A stretch of DNA of 34,501 nucleotides, from assembly GCA_003164815.1 (NCBI GenBank), contig PLUF01000044.1, forward strand, positions 1 to 34,501. The letters run 5' to 3'. The DNA is from Candidatus Gagatemarchaeum stordalenia. GTDB taxonomy: Archaea > Thermoproteota > Nitrososphaeria > Nitrososphaerales > Gagatemarchaeaceae. The stretch's first letter is position 1, and the number at the start of each line of letters is the position of its first letter. The notes below the pieces were generated by a model that made no database searches, was not told the origin of the DNA, and saw nothing but the letters and a program-made list of their open reading frames with translations. Shown here one piece after another: positions 21,529 through 30,584 of the stretch. The translations under genes were made by a program, and so were the position numbers.

Positions 21529-24500
21529 TCAGGAGGGCTCAGGCGGCTCCGTCGGAGCAGGCGCGGGAGCCGCAGCGGGACTTGCCTCGGCCCTTCGCCC
21601 GCCCTTTCTGACCAGTGCGGCTATGGCAACTACCAGTGCGACTACAGTCGTTAGGGCGAGCAGATAGAGCCAGGAGGTCAGAGTCTGGACGGTCCCCCTC
21701 AGGGAGGCTTCGGAACTGTTCGCGGACGATGCCTGTGAGGACAGGGAGCTGATCGTGTTGTTCATGAGTCCGATCGTGCTGTTCAGGACTCCGACCGTCC
21801 CCTCCGCGCTGAAGTCGATCGTCATTGTGGAAGACATACCGTCTCCCTGCGTCGCCACCACTCGGAGGGAGTGGACGCCCAGCGAGAGGGTCCCCGAGTC
21901 GAGCGGGAAGGTGTAGGAGGACTGGCTCCCATGAATCACGGTCAGCTGTTCCCCGTCCAGGTAGACCAGAACGTTGGCGACCTGCTGTCCCGTCACCGTC
22001 ACGGTTCCCGACGTCCCGTTGTAGTTCTGGTTCGGTGCGGGCGATTGAACGACTATGACAGGGATTGAGGGTGTGATCCTCTGATAGGTCGAAGCATTGA
22101 GGGTGACCGTAGAGTCGGTCAGCTGCAGCGAATCTAGGTTGGATTGAAGCACCACGAGCGCGCTGTTCTCGGCGACTACCGACCCTCCCGAGACCCCGGT
22201 CAGCGTGGCTGTGGCGTCGTTCAGGGTGAGAGTACCCTCGATCTGGGATGACGAGATAGTGAACGCTCCCCACTCGATCGTGTTCGCGCCAAGGAACAGG
22301 TCGCCTGTCAGAGTCTTGGGGCCGGCTATCGTGTCGTTCGCGAAGGCCACCTGGTAAGTCTGCGGGAGGGACGTCAGGTCCTGGCCGGAGAGAAGGAGGT
22401 AGGGTTGCACCGTGAACGCCTTCTGGGTCGAGATGTCCGTGGACGAGGGGATGCCGTCGGCGGAGAGCCCTGAGATGAAGATCTCGTAAGGACCACTGAG
22501 GTACAAAGCCCCCGGGTCAATCTGCACTGTCCCGCCTGAGTTGTACTCGGACGGGAGGGTCACGTTCCCGGTCCAGAGCCCGGTCGCCGTATCGAACCAG
22601 AGCGGGACCTGAATCGTCTCGGTGAGCGCGTTGTACGCGTTCTGGAGGTCCTTGGGATAGACAGCTGCCGAGTACATTCCGTACTTCACGCTGGTCCCGT
22701 TCGCATAGTCTATCTTCGCAGTGACCGAGACCGTCTGTCCCTCGTAGAGGGTCGAGGGCGAGATGTTGATGCGGGGCGAGGACTGGGAGGCGCCGACGTA
22801 GACCTGTCCGAAGTAGTAGCCGTCTATCGACTTGTCCAGAGTATAGGAGTCGAAGGAAGACCGGAGAATCACGTCGTAGAGGCCGGGCGCCGTGCCGGCG
22901 GGGACCGTCAGTTCGCCCTGGATCCGCAGGACCGTCGAGAGGAAGCTGTTCTCGTAGATTGGCTGGGTCGCGACAGTCTTCCCGGACTGGCTGACGAGGG
23001 AGACGGTGACGTTGGACCCGACCTCAAGGTCGTAGTAGACCGGAAGCCCCGTCTCAAGCGACAGCACGTCCGGCATATTCCCGGGTGCCGACAGCGTCGC
23101 GAGGACGAAGAGGGTCTGGCCCGGCGCGACCACCCCCGGTTCGGCCAGGACGGAGGTCTCGATGAACGATGACTGCATCCCGACCCCGTTTATTATGGGG
23201 AGATAGCCGTAGACGCCGTCGTTCCCCGCGAAGACCATCGGGCCGTAGGCGTAGTCTCCCAAGAGGGTTCCGCTCCAGTAGTTATCGTACTGCCCGAGGG
23301 TTGAGCCGGACAGGGTCGCCACCTTGGTGTAGGTGTTGGATGACAGCGAGTAGCTGGATGCGCTGAAGCTGACGGTGCCCGCCCCGACCGACTTACCGTC
23401 CAACGTCGTGATGTTCGCCACGAGCGTGATTCCGAACTGGGTGTCGTAGGGGGCATCCGGCGAGGGTGTGATGAAGTCTGCCAGATAGCCGGCGAAGATG
23501 CTCGCAAAGCCTGTCCCCGAGACTCCACCGGAGCTCCCCTTGACCGTGACGTACGCGAACCCCGACGCGTTCGCTGGAGAGGTGAGCTGACCCACCCAGG
23601 TGCCGCTGGTAGGACTGAAGGTTAGCGGGACCGTCATGAGCGTACCCGTGAGCGTGTCCAGCTCGGCATTGAAGCTCCCCGTGCCGACCGTCGAGGCACC
23701 GCTGGTGACCTTTGCGCTGATCGAGAGGGCCGCGCCCGGAAGAACTTCGAACGGCTGGACGCCTTTCTCCGTCACGGTGACGTTCACTCCGAGGCCGCCC
23801 GTGGAGACCCCTCCCAGGCTGTAGTGCGCCATCTCCCCGATGTTGGGAGCTCCCCACCCTGTGGCCATGTTGTATCCAGGCTGCGAGACCCAGGGTATGA
23901 TGTAGCCGAAGGTGATGGGGTGGTAGACTTTCGGATAGAGCGAGGGGTTCTGGGCGAGGCTGTAGAGGCCGGGGTTGATCAGCCCAAGCTCGGACTTGGC
24001 GGACGTCATCAAGAGGGTGAGCAGCCCAGCGAAGAGGGGCGATGACTCGCTCGTCCCTCCGGACACCTCGGTCAGGTTTCCGGGCACTACGACGTCTATT
24101 CCTGGATACACGTTTGCGTTCAGCGAAAGGTCGGGCACCTCCCTGCCTTGGGCGAAGCCTGCGGGCGCCGTGAGACTGGCCTGGTACCAGGGCCTCGGTT
24201 CCAGGTCGCTCACGCCGCCAGTACCCCCTCCGTAGTTTACGCCGTCGGGGACGAAGCCGTAGTTCGACCACGCGGTCTCGTAGGAGGAGGAGACGGCAGT
24301 TCCGTCGAAGGTGAGGTAAGTCGTGGTGCCGCCCACTGCGACGACGTAGGGAGAGGTGGAGGGATAGGCCACCGAGCCTTCAGGCCCTCCCGCTCCCCCG
24401 CTTCCCCCAACGTCCCCGGTCGACGAGATGAAGGTGATGCCTTCTGCCGACCCGAGCATGTAGAACTGGTCGGTCAGCACGATGTTGAGGTCGAAGGAGC

Positions 24501-25587
24501 TCGCCGTCATCGAGGAGAGCTGTGACTCGGGAAAACCGAAGCTCTGCGAGAGGTCGCCCACCTTGTCCTGGGCCACTATGGCCGCGATGGCGGCCGAGAG
24601 CGGGAGCGCGCCGTTCGCGATGTACAGGTCAATCGTCGCTCCGGGTGCCATCGCGTGGGCGGACTCCACGTCCAGGCTTATCTCCGGCGCCCAACCCTCC
24701 GCAGTGCCGAGGCCCGGGTCGTAGGCCTCAATCGGGATCACGTTCAGGGGGGCGTTTGGCACCCCGTAGAGCTGGTCGAAATACTGGAGCTGTCCGGCGA
24801 TGTATGGGTCGCCGTAGAAGTCGAGGATCCCGGCTGTGTAGCCCGCCCCGTTGTCTCCTCTAGAGTAGAGAGCGGTCGCGTTGTAGACAGACTGCAGGTC
24901 CGTCAGAGGATAGGATTCACCTGGAGCGGTCTGGTTGCTCTGGGATGAGCCCGACACGATAGACGGGGCAGGCCTAGCGGTCGCAAGGTCTGGCGGATGG
25001 CTGAGGAGGACCGCCGTGACGTTCGAGACGTCGACGTAGGCCCCCTGGATCGGGGAGACGCCGGACGCGCTGTAGTAGGAGCTGGTGCCGTTCGAATAGG
25101 TCTCGATGCTCAGCCCCATCGTCTGGGAGACCTGTGATGCGGTCCCCTCGGCGATGATCACCGAGTCAAGGCTGCTGCTCATGATAATGAGGCCCCTCTG
25201 CTCCAGGTAGGCGAGAGCCGCCTGATACTCTGAGGTCGGCAGGAACGTCTGGACCTGTGCCTGCGAGAGGAAGTGCCTGTAGAGCGGCGACCCCGGCATG
25301 GAAATCTGCTGGGAAAGGTACTCGAGGGACTGCTCGTCTTGAAGCGGTATACCCACGGTGACCATCACAGGAACGGACGGAGAGAGCACTCCCACCGCCT
25401 TGTAGCCGGCAAGCAGCGTCGGCTCGACCTGAGTCGGGACCGGTGCGGCCGGGACTCCGGACTCTGAGGACGAGGACATGACCGCGCCACGCACAGGGAC
25501 CGCCACTATCAGGGACAGCGTGAGGAGCGCGATGACGAGCGAGGCAAAACAGAACGACTTCAGACGATTCTCGCCAGGAAGAATCAA
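21529..25587 (-). CDS. Large S53-family (sedolisin/kumamolisin-like) secreted protease, membrane-anchored
   Basis: A 1352-residue exported protein. A signal peptide lies at about residues 12-35, a pro-kumamolisin activation domain at about 60-195 (PGSPLYRHFLSQAQV), and a peptidase domain at about 220-590. Catalytic E302 and D306 are in PEISLDVE, the oxyanion Asp D392 in STGDVGG, and the nucleophile S513 in SGGTSESSP. The calcium-site motifs are altered: HPIT in place of HDIT near 556 and GYNMATG (N573) in place of GYDxxTG. Residues 595-1270 form several Ig- or invasin-like beta domains. A C-terminal helix (about 1305-1330, LLALTTVVALVVAIAALV) and a Lys/Arg stop signal anchor it outside the cell. 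S53 enzymes are often acid proteases. TTG start placed by the TATA box. Confidence 0.92.
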   Translation of the reverse strand: MILPGENRLKSFCFASLVIALLTLSLIVAVPVRGAVMSSSSESGVPAAPVPTQVEPTLLAGYKAVGVLSPSVPVMVTVGIPLQDEQSLEYLSQQISMPGSPLYRHFLSQAQVQTFLPTSEYQAALAYLEQRGLIIMSSSLDSVIIAEGTASQVSQTMGLSIETYSNGTSSYYSASGVSPIQGAYVDVSNVTAVLLSHPPDLATARPAPSIVSGSSQSNQTAPGESYPLTDLQSVYNATALYSRGDNGAGYTAGILDFYGDPYIAGQLQYFDQLYGVPNAPLNVIPIEAYDPGLGTAEGWAPEISLDVESAHAMAPGATIDLYIANGALPLSAAIAAIVAQDKVGDLSQSFGFPESQLSSMTASSFDLNIVLTDQFYMLGSAEGITFISSTGDVGGSGGAGGPEGSVAYPSTSPYVVAVGGTTTYLTFDGTAVSSSYETAWSNYGFVPDGVNYGGGTGGVSDLEPRPWYQASLTAPAGFAQGREVPDLSLNANVYPGIDVVVPGNLTEVSGGTSESSPLFAGLLTLLMTSAKSELGLINPGLYSLAQNPSLYPKVYHPITFGYIIPWVSQPGYNMATGWGAPNIGEMAHYSLGGVSTGGLGVNVTVTEKGVQPFEVLPGAALSISAKVTSGASTVGTGSFNAELDTLTGTLMTVPLTFSPTSGTWVGQLTSPANASGFAYVTVKGSSGGVSGTGFASIFAGYLADFITPSPDAPYDTQFGITLVANITTLDGKSVGAGTVSFSASSYSLSSNTYTKVATLSGSTLGQYDNYWSGTLLGDYAYGPMVFAGNDGVYGYLPIINGVGMQSSFIETSVLAEPGVVAPGQTLFVLATLSAPGNMPDVLSLETGLPVYYDLEVGSNVTVSLVSQSGKTVATQPIYENSFLSTVLRIQGELTVPAGTAPGLYDVILRSSFDSYTLDKSIDGYYFGQVYVGASQSSPRINISPSTLYEGQTVSVTAKIDYANGTSVKYGMYSAAVYPKDLQNAYNALTETIQVPLWFDTATGLWTGNVTLPSEYNSGGTVQIDPGALYLSGPYEIFISGLSADGIPSSTDISTQKAFTVQPYLLLSGQDLTSLPQTYQVAFANDTIAGPKTLTGDLFLGANTIEWGAFTISSSQIEGTLTLNDATATLTGVSGGSVVAENSALVVLQSNLDSLQLTDSTVTLNASTYQRITPSIPVIVVQSPAPNQNYNGTSGTVTVTGQQVANVLVYLDGEQLTVIHGSQSSYTFPLDSGTLSLGVHSLRVVATQGDGMSSTMTIDFSAEGTVGVLNSTIGLMNNTISSLSSQASSANSSEASLRGTVQTLTSWLYLLALTTVVALVVAIAALVRKGGRRAEASPAAAPAPAPTEPPEPS

Positions 25588-25607
25588 CGCTGGTTCGGAG
25601 CGCCTCT

Positions 25608-25620
25608 CGTTATTTAAGTC
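25608..25620 (-). promoter_or_regulatory. TATA box of the S53 protease gene
   Basis: Minus strand GACTTAAATAACG, 21-33 bases before the TTG at 25587. It supports that rare start codon and a leaderless transcript. Confidence 0.6.
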
Positions 25621-25703
25621 TCAGTCCAATTCATCCGCTGCTTCGGCAGGCCTCCGAGATCGACGCAGGAGGACTCCTCTAGGGATGGGGACAGGGGGAC
25701 ACG

Positions 25704-26894
25704 TCAGCCCACGGTCGAGATGTCGTACCTGCCCTTCAGGAGCTTCCCCTCGCCGAAGCGCTTCAGCGAGAAGGCGGAGACGTCGTAGTCCTCAAACCGT
25801 CCGTCGAGGACCTGAGAGGCCATCACCCTCCCGAACTCGGGGCAGAGCTTGAACCCGTGCCCGCTCAGGCCGACCAGGCAGTGGATGCCGGGATAGCCGA
25901 AGTCTGAGAGCTCGTCAATGACCGGCTGCTGGTCAGGAGTGTTGTCGTAGAGGCCGCTGTAGCCGCGCTCGTAGGTGCCCTTGGAGGCCATTATCGGATA
26001 GACCTCGGACGTCCATTTGGAGTACTTCTCGAGCTCCTCGAAGGTCACACCCTCGTCGTAGTCGTCGGGGTCGGCGCCGGGGCTTGACGCATCCAGCTCG
26101 GCCTCCATGCTCCCCACGAAGAGCAGGTTTTTTCCTTCGGCCTTGTAGTAGGCGGAACGGACAAAGTCGAAGACGGCGGGGCCGACCCCCTGGAACTCAG
26201 CGGGCCGTCCGTAGATCGCGACGGGGTGCCTCACCGGTTTCAGCGGAATCGGGACCCCTAGCGCCTCGAAGATTGGGCCGGACCAGACACCGGTGGCGAG
26301 CACGACCTCGCGGGCTTCAATGTCCCCTTTGGTGGTCGAGAGCGAGTATCCCTCGGGGACCTTCTTGATACCGAGCAGCGCAGTCTCTGTCAGGACCCGC
26401 GCTCCGAGGGCCCCGGCAGCGGAAGCGAACGAACTGGCCGTCGTCGACGGTTCGGCGTAGCCCATGTTCGGCTCGTAGACAACGGATTGGAAACCGCTCG
26501 TGTCGAGAAGGGGCTCGATCCTTCCGGCCTCCTGCTTGTCGACGAAGTCCGACTTTATTCCCAACTGCTTGAACATCTTCAGGCTCTCCCCGACGAGGCC
26601 TTCGGAACGCCCATCGACCCCGATCAGTAACCCTGTCTCGCGGTAGCCGGAGGTGAAACCGGGGAGGAGCGAACCGAAGTCCCTGAAGAAGCGATAGCTG
26701 AGAAGGGCCATCTTTGCCACCACGGGGACGGTGTAGTGAGTCCGCACGAGCGCGGTGGAGCGGCTCGTCATGCCGGAGGCGATGCCCGGTCCGCGCTCGA
26801 TGAGGAGAGGGCCGGGCGACCCGCGCTTGGCGAGGTGATAGAGTATGCTGGAGCCGGTGGAGCCTCCTCCGACCACGGCGACCTCTGTTCGCAC
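25704..26894 (-). CDS. FAD-dependent amino-acid oxidase/dehydrogenase (DAO family)
   Basis: A 396-residue flavoprotein of the DAO family (sarcosine oxidase, glycine oxidase and dimethylglycine dehydrogenase types). The FAD-binding motif is VAVVGGGSTGSSILYHLAKR near residues 5-24, followed by LLIERG for the adenosine ribose, SRSTALVRTHY, the substrate-domain strand REVVLATGVWSGPI and the terminal GLSGHGFKLCPEFGRVMA (FAD C-terminal motif). Likely reaction: oxidation of a secondary or primary amine to an imine. GTG start. It lies 10 bases after the LsrF-type gene on the same strand and is probably co-transcribed, so the two may share a pathway. The substrate cannot be told from sequence. Confidence 0.92.
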   Translation of the reverse strand: MRTEVAVVGGGSTGSSILYHLAKRGSPGPLLIERGPGIASGMTSRSTALVRTHYTVPVVAKMALLSYRFFRDFGSLLPGFTSGYRETGLLIGVDGRSEGLVGESLKMFKQLGIKSDFVDKQEAGRIEPLLDTSGFQSVVYEPNMGYAEPSTTASSFASAAGALGARVLTETALLGIKKVPEGYSLSTTKGDIEAREVVLATGVWSGPIFEALGVPIPLKPVRHPVAIYGRPAEFQGVGPAVFDFVRSAYYKAEGKNLLFVGSMEAELDASSPGADPDDYDEGVTFEELEKYSKWTSEVYPIMASKGTYERGYSGLYDNTPDQQPVIDELSDFGYPGIHCLVGLSGHGFKLCPEFGRVMASQVLDGRFEDYDVSAFSLKRFGEGKLLKGRYDISTVG

Positions 26895-26904
26895 GGGGGT
26901 CGCC

Positions 26905-27708
26905 CTAGGCAGGTATCGAGGCGCCCTTCGACTGGTCGAAGACGTCGGAGGCCTCCTTTACGGTGGCGCCCTCGTGGACTATGGCCCTAATCCCCTTTAT
27001 CATCGCGACCGAATGGTCGTTCTGCCAAATGTTCCTGCCCATGTCGACCCCGATGGCTCCTGCCTGGAGCGCGTCGTACGCGAGCTGGAAGGCGTCGGCC
27101 TCCGTGTTGAGCTTCGGGCCGCCCGCGACCACCAGCGGGACTGGACACCCCTCCACGACCTTCGAGAAGCCTTCGCAGTAGTAGGTCTTCACGACGTGGG
27201 CGCCTATCTCCGCGGCTATCCTACAGGCGAGAGCAAGGTATCTTGCGTCCCTCTTCTCGAGCTCCTTCCCGACCGCCGTGATCGCCATGACGGGCATCCC
27301 TCGGTCCTCGCCCTCGTCGACGAGCTTAGCGAGGTTCAGGAGTGTCTGTCGCTCGTGGGCCGTGCCGACGAAGATCGATATCGAGACTGCAGAGGCGTTC
27401 AGCCGCAGGGCGTCCTTCATCCCCACCGTGAGGCCCTCGTCGCTCAGGTCGTTCTGGAGCACGCTCGTGCCGCCGGAGACACGTAGGAGGATCGGGATGT
27501 CCCACGAAGGGTCGACGGAGGTCCGCAGCACCCCCCGGGTCACCGAGAGGACGTCGGCATAGGGGACGAGGGGCTCGAACGTCCTCCGGGGGACTTCGAG
27601 CTTTCGCGTCGGGCCCATGAAATAACCGTGATCGCAGGCCAGCATTACGGAGCGGCCGTCCGAGGGCTTGATCATCCTTGCAAGTCTGTTCTTCAGACCC
27701 CAGTCCAT
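26905..27708 (-). CDS. LsrF/FbaB-type class I aldolase (DeoC family)
   Basis: A 267-residue TIM-barrel enzyme very like bacterial LsrF (3-hydroxy-5-phosphonooxypentane-2,4-dione thiolase) and archaeal class I aldolases. Motifs: LACDHGYFMGPTRKLE (about 23-38), VTRGVLRTSVD (about 56-66), LRVSGGTSVL, MPVMAITAVGKE, RDARYLALACRIAAEIGAHV, then the Schiff-base Lys K174 in VVKTYYCEGF, CPVPLVVAGG and GVDMGRNIWQ. ATG 27708 is chosen: the family begins just before 'GRSVMLACDHGY', and a TATA box lies 39-48 bases upstream; the frame is open further up but shows no family match. LsrF normally acts after the kinase LsrK; the neighbouring FGGY kinase, apparently of that type, is decayed. Confidence 0.92.
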   Translation of the reverse strand: MDWGLKNRLARMIKPSDGRSVMLACDHGYFMGPTRKLEVPRRTFEPLVPYADVLSVTRGVLRTSVDPSWDIPILLRVSGGTSVLQNDLSDEGLTVGMKDALRLNASAVSISIFVGTAHERQTLLNLAKLVDEGEDRGMPVMAITAVGKELEKRDARYLALACRIAAEIGAHVVKTYYCEGFSKVVEGCPVPLVVAGGPKLNTEADAFQLAYDALQAGAIGVDMGRNIWQNDHSVAMIKGIRAIVHEGATVKEASDVFDQSKGASIPA

Positions 27709-27746
27709 CTTCACTATTGCACCTTGAGTGAGATTCCAACGAGCGA

Positions 27747-27756
27747 GTGATATACG
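27747..27756 (-). promoter_or_regulatory. TATA-like box of the LsrF-FAD oxidoreductase operon
   Basis: Minus strand CGTATATCAC, 39-48 bases before the ATG at 27708, giving a leader of about 15 bases. It lies back to back with the VOC gene promoter about 25 bases away. Confidence 0.5.
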
Positions 27757-27775
27757 TTGTGCTTCCCTCTGCAAC

Positions 27776-27786
27776 GTTTAAAAAAC
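27776..27786 (+). promoter_or_regulatory. TATA box of the VOC protein gene
   Basis: GTTTAAAAAAC, 21-31 bases before the ATG at 27807; leaderless transcription expected. Confidence 0.6.
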
Positions 27787-27806
27787 CGCGGCGATGAATT
27801 CTTGCT

Positions 27807-28307
27807 ATGGCTCGGGCCAAAGGGAAGATCCCACCGGGCATGAGGATAACCCGGGTTCCGGTGGTCGTCAAGGACCTCAAGAAGACGATGGAGAACTACC
27901 ACAGGGTCATGGGATGGGGGCCGTGGAGCGTCTACGAGCACAGGCCACCCGTGTTCCATCACACGGAAGTGAGGGGGAAGCCGGTGAAGTACACCATGCT
28001 CGGAGCCGAGGTCCACTGCGACCCGATCGACTTCGAGATCCTTCAGCCGCTCGAGGGTCCGAGCATCTACAAGGAGTTTCTCAAGGAGAAGGGCGAGGGC
28101 CTGCATCACGTCTCTGTGGTGAATCCTGCCGAGGACGTTCACAGGGCGCTGGCGGGGTTCAAGAAGGCAGGGATAGAGGTCCTGATGAGCGGCAGACTCG
28201 AGGGGATCGAGTTCTACTACATGGCCACCGACCCGGTCCTGAAGATGGTGGCGGAGACCGTAAGCGGCCACGCGATCTCTCTGAAGCCGAGCTACACGTA
28301 TCCCTAG
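27807..28307 (+). CDS. VOC-family (glyoxalase/epimerase-like) protein
   Basis: A 166-residue vicinal-oxygen-chelate protein with two beta-alpha-beta-beta-beta units. Unit one begins RITRVPVVVKDLKKTMENYH and includes DFEILQPLEG, the usual metal-binding Glu strand. Unit two begins GEGLHHVSVV, the usual His position, and ends with the strand EFYYMATD followed by helix and strand. Members include methylmalonyl-CoA epimerase, glyoxalase I and ring-cleaving dioxygenases; the GWGPW phrase near residue 37 recurs in epimerase-like members. Divergent from the LsrF operon, it may belong to the same carbohydrate or acid pathway. Its stop overlaps that of the kinase remnant on the other strand by four bases (CTAG). 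Confidence 0.88.
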   Translation: MARAKGKIPPGMRITRVPVVVKDLKKTMENYHRVMGWGPWSVYEHRPPVFHHTEVRGKPVKYTMLGAEVHCDPIDFEILQPLEGPSIYKEFLKEKGEGLHHVSVVNPAEDVHRALAGFKKAGIEVLMSGRLEGIEFYYMATDPVLKMVAETVSGHAISLKPSYTYP

Positions 28308-29748
28308 GTCCCTGCCGCCCGCCAGAGCGGCCTGACTAGGCCGTCGTCGACCATCGCCAACGATCTCTCATAGACTTCGAGCCAGTTCGAATAGAGGGCA
28401 CGATAGAGCTCGTGGTTCTTGCGAGAAGGCTCGATCTTCTTCTCGGTCCTTGCCAGGCCGGCCGCCGTGCGCTGGACATCGTCGTACCATCCCGCCCCCG
28501 TCCAGCGCAGATTGCTGCCCCCAGGGACGTGCTCTCTTTGACGACCGGTATCTTCACCTCGACACCCAGAACGTCGGAGACGACCTGCGGCCAGAGTGAC
28601 CCCTTGGATGCTCCTCCCGTTAGCGTGACCTGGTCGGCCCGACCCTTCGTGATCTCCTCGATGATCTTCAGGTGGCCGAGGGCGACGTAGGCCGCGCTCT
28701 CCTCGATGGCGCGGACGCACTCCTTCTTGCCCGATCGGCCCGGGTTCCCGATGTCGAACTGCATCAGGGCCGGAGAGGCGTGGATCCACCGTTTGGAGTC
28801 CATCACGTTCGAGAAGACGCCCAGGACCTCTTCTGAACCTGGCGGGACGGACCGCGCCAGCTCTTCCATGATGGTGTAGGCGTCCGTCCCGTGACGCCTC
28901 GCCTCCTCTTTCTCGCTCTGGCAGAACGCGTCTCTGAACCACCTCATCGTGAGTCCGCAGTAGAATCCTATCCCCTCCATCATCCACTCCCCCGGGATGG
29001 CGTGTCATAAGGTCCGGAGGCGTATCTTCTTGTCAATAAGCGGCTTTTCCATGAGGACGGTCGTCTGCCAGAAGCTACCCCCTACGATCGTGATCCGGTT
29101 GGTTGCGCCCGCGCCTATCCCCAACAACCCCATCTGGGTGTCGCCTCCTCCTGTGACCACCGGTGTCCTCGGAGACAGACCAGTCTCGATCGCGGCGTTG
29201 GTTGTGACCTCGCCAACCTCGTTTCCCGACTCGACGACCTCAGGGAAGATCTCATCCTTCAGTCCGCAGAGCTCGGGTATCGCGCGGGACCACCGCCTCC
29301 GCTTGAGGTCGAACATTGCCGAGTTGGAGCCGACCGATGGGTCGGTGACGAACCGTCCCGAGAGGCGGTAGAGTATCCAGTCGCTCAGCATTCCCATGTG
29401 CGCGATCCTCCGGAAGATGTCTGGCCTGTTCCTCCGAATCCAGAGGAACCTCGGGGGGGCGGTTATCGAGACCCAGTCCCCGCTCTCGGAGAAGATCTTC
29501 TCCGCCGAGCCGTCCTCGACCATCAGGCGGGCCTCCTCCGCGGCCCGGGAGTCGACGTTAGGGCAGGCCCAGATCTCCTTCTCCCTGGCATCGTAGAGGA
29601 CCATCCCATCCCGCATGCTGCTCGCGCTCACGGCTTTAATCTGCGAAGGCTCAATCGACCCTGCGAAGAGCGCCTCCCTCACGCAGTGGGAGATCAGCTT
29701 CCAGTTCCGGCCCGTATCGAAGACCTGCGAACCAGGGGCCCCGGGCAA
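28304..29748 (-). pseudogene. Decayed FGGY-family kinase (LsrK / autoinducer-2 kinase type)
   Basis: The translated pieces read as one LsrK-like sugar kinase with three lesions. The N-terminal part starts at PGAPGSQVFDTGRNW, so about the first 45-50 residues with the DxGT phosphate motif are missing; the SDR gene begins there instead. The middle runs normally (VSASSMRDGMVLYD, IWACPNVDSRA, PVVTGGGDTQMG, IVGGSFWQT) to an in-frame TGA at 29005-29007, after which the same frame continues HAIPGEWMMEGIGFYCGL. A frameshift near 28490-28505, in a G-rich run after TSLGAAICAG, moves the last 65 residues into another frame (AGWYDDVQRTAAGLARTEKK). Next to an intact LsrF-type gene this suggests recent loss of the kinase step. 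Confidence 0.85.
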
Positions 29749-29782
29749 CGGCCGGTGCGACCACGAGCATCTTCAAGGTAAT

Positions 29783-30538
29783 CTACCTCATTCCCCGCCC
29801 GCCTGCCACCGTCAGCACCTCTCCGGTTATCCAGTCGGCGTCCTCCGAGGCCAGGAAGGTGGCGGCTGCGGCCACGTCGGAGGTCTTGCCGAGTCGGTTG
29901 AGGAAGGTCTCGCCGGCGATGCGGAGCCTGGTCTCCTGCGGCATCCAGGCGAGTATGTCCGTCTCAGTGGTCCCCGGACAGATTGCGTTTACCGTGACTT
30001 CGGGCCCGAGCCTCAGGGCTAGCGACCGCGTAAGCCCTATCATACCAGCCTTCGAGGAGACATAGTCGGGATACTTGAGGGCGGACGGCTGTGCGAGCGC
30101 CGAGACCGACGAGATGTTGATGATCTTCCCCCTCTTCTGGGTGAGCATTAGCGGGGCCACCTCCCTGCAGCAGAGGTACGCGCCCTTCAGGTTCACGTCA
30201 AGCACACGGTCCCAGTCCTCGTCGGTGGAGTCGAGGAAGTCCTTTGCGATGAGTATCCCGGCGTTGTTCACCAGAATGTCCACGCGGCCGAACTTGCCCA
30301 CCGCCTTCGAGACCATGCGCTTGACATCCGTGGTCTTCGAGACGTCGGCCTTGACCAGCAGCGACCTACCTCCCTCGCTTTTGATCTCCTCGACTACCTG
30401 CTTCCCCTCCGCCTCCGAGCTGTGGTAGTTCACCACCACCCTCGCTCCCTCGGAGGCGTACATCTTCGCGATAGCGGCACCGATGCCCTTGCTAGCGCCC
30501 GTCACTATGGCAACCTTCCCGGTGAGACGCTGCGCCAT
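29783..30538 (-). CDS. Short-chain dehydrogenase/reductase (FabG-like)
   Basis: A 251-residue classical SDR. Cofactor motif TGASKGIG at about residues 14-21; a basic-free second strand (VVVNYHSSEAEG) suggests NADPH through Ser/Lys contacts, as in FabG-type enzymes; DVSK; NNAGIL at about 90; the serine region INISSVSAL; the catalytic pair in YVSSKAG; and VNAICPGTTETDI. The end is TFLASEDADWITGEVLTVAGGRGMR. It oxidises or reduces an alcohol/ketone, probably of a sugar or small acid given its neighbours, but the substrate is not known. The ATG lies 27-37 bases after a TATA-like box. It borders the truncated kinase gene on one side and a remnant of another SDR of the same type on the other. Confidence 0.92.
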   Translation of the reverse strand: MAQRLTGKVAIVTGASKGIGAAIAKMYASEGARVVVNYHSSEAEGKQVVEEIKSEGGRSLLVKADVSKTTDVKRMVSKAVGKFGRVDILVNNAGILIAKDFLDSTDEDWDRVLDVNLKGAYLCCREVAPLMLTQKRGKIINISSVSALAQPSALKYPDYVSSKAGMIGLTRSLALRLGPEVTVNAICPGTTETDILAWMPQETRLRIAGETFLNRLGKTSDVAAAATFLASEDADWITGEVLTVAGGRGMR

Positions 30539-30564
30539 GACTTCTCAGACAGGCGGCGCAGGCC

Positions 30565-30575
30565 GGTAATATAGG
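30565..30575 (-). promoter_or_regulatory. TATA box of the FabG-like gene
   Basis: Minus strand CCTATATTACC lies 27-37 bases before the ATG at 30538. The start of the element falls only about 10 bases from the end of the permease remnant. Confidence 0.55.
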
Positions 30576-30584
30576 TTGAGAGGC

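Noticed and set aside
27709-27774. N-terminal extension of the LsrF-type enzyme
   Set aside because: The extra 22 residues do not match the family and would overlap the TATA box.
29005-29007. TGA in the FGGY kinase read as selenocysteine
   Set aside because: The gene also lacks its N-terminus and has a separate frameshift, the site is not a known catalytic Cys, and selenocysteine is rare in archaea. Decay explains it better.
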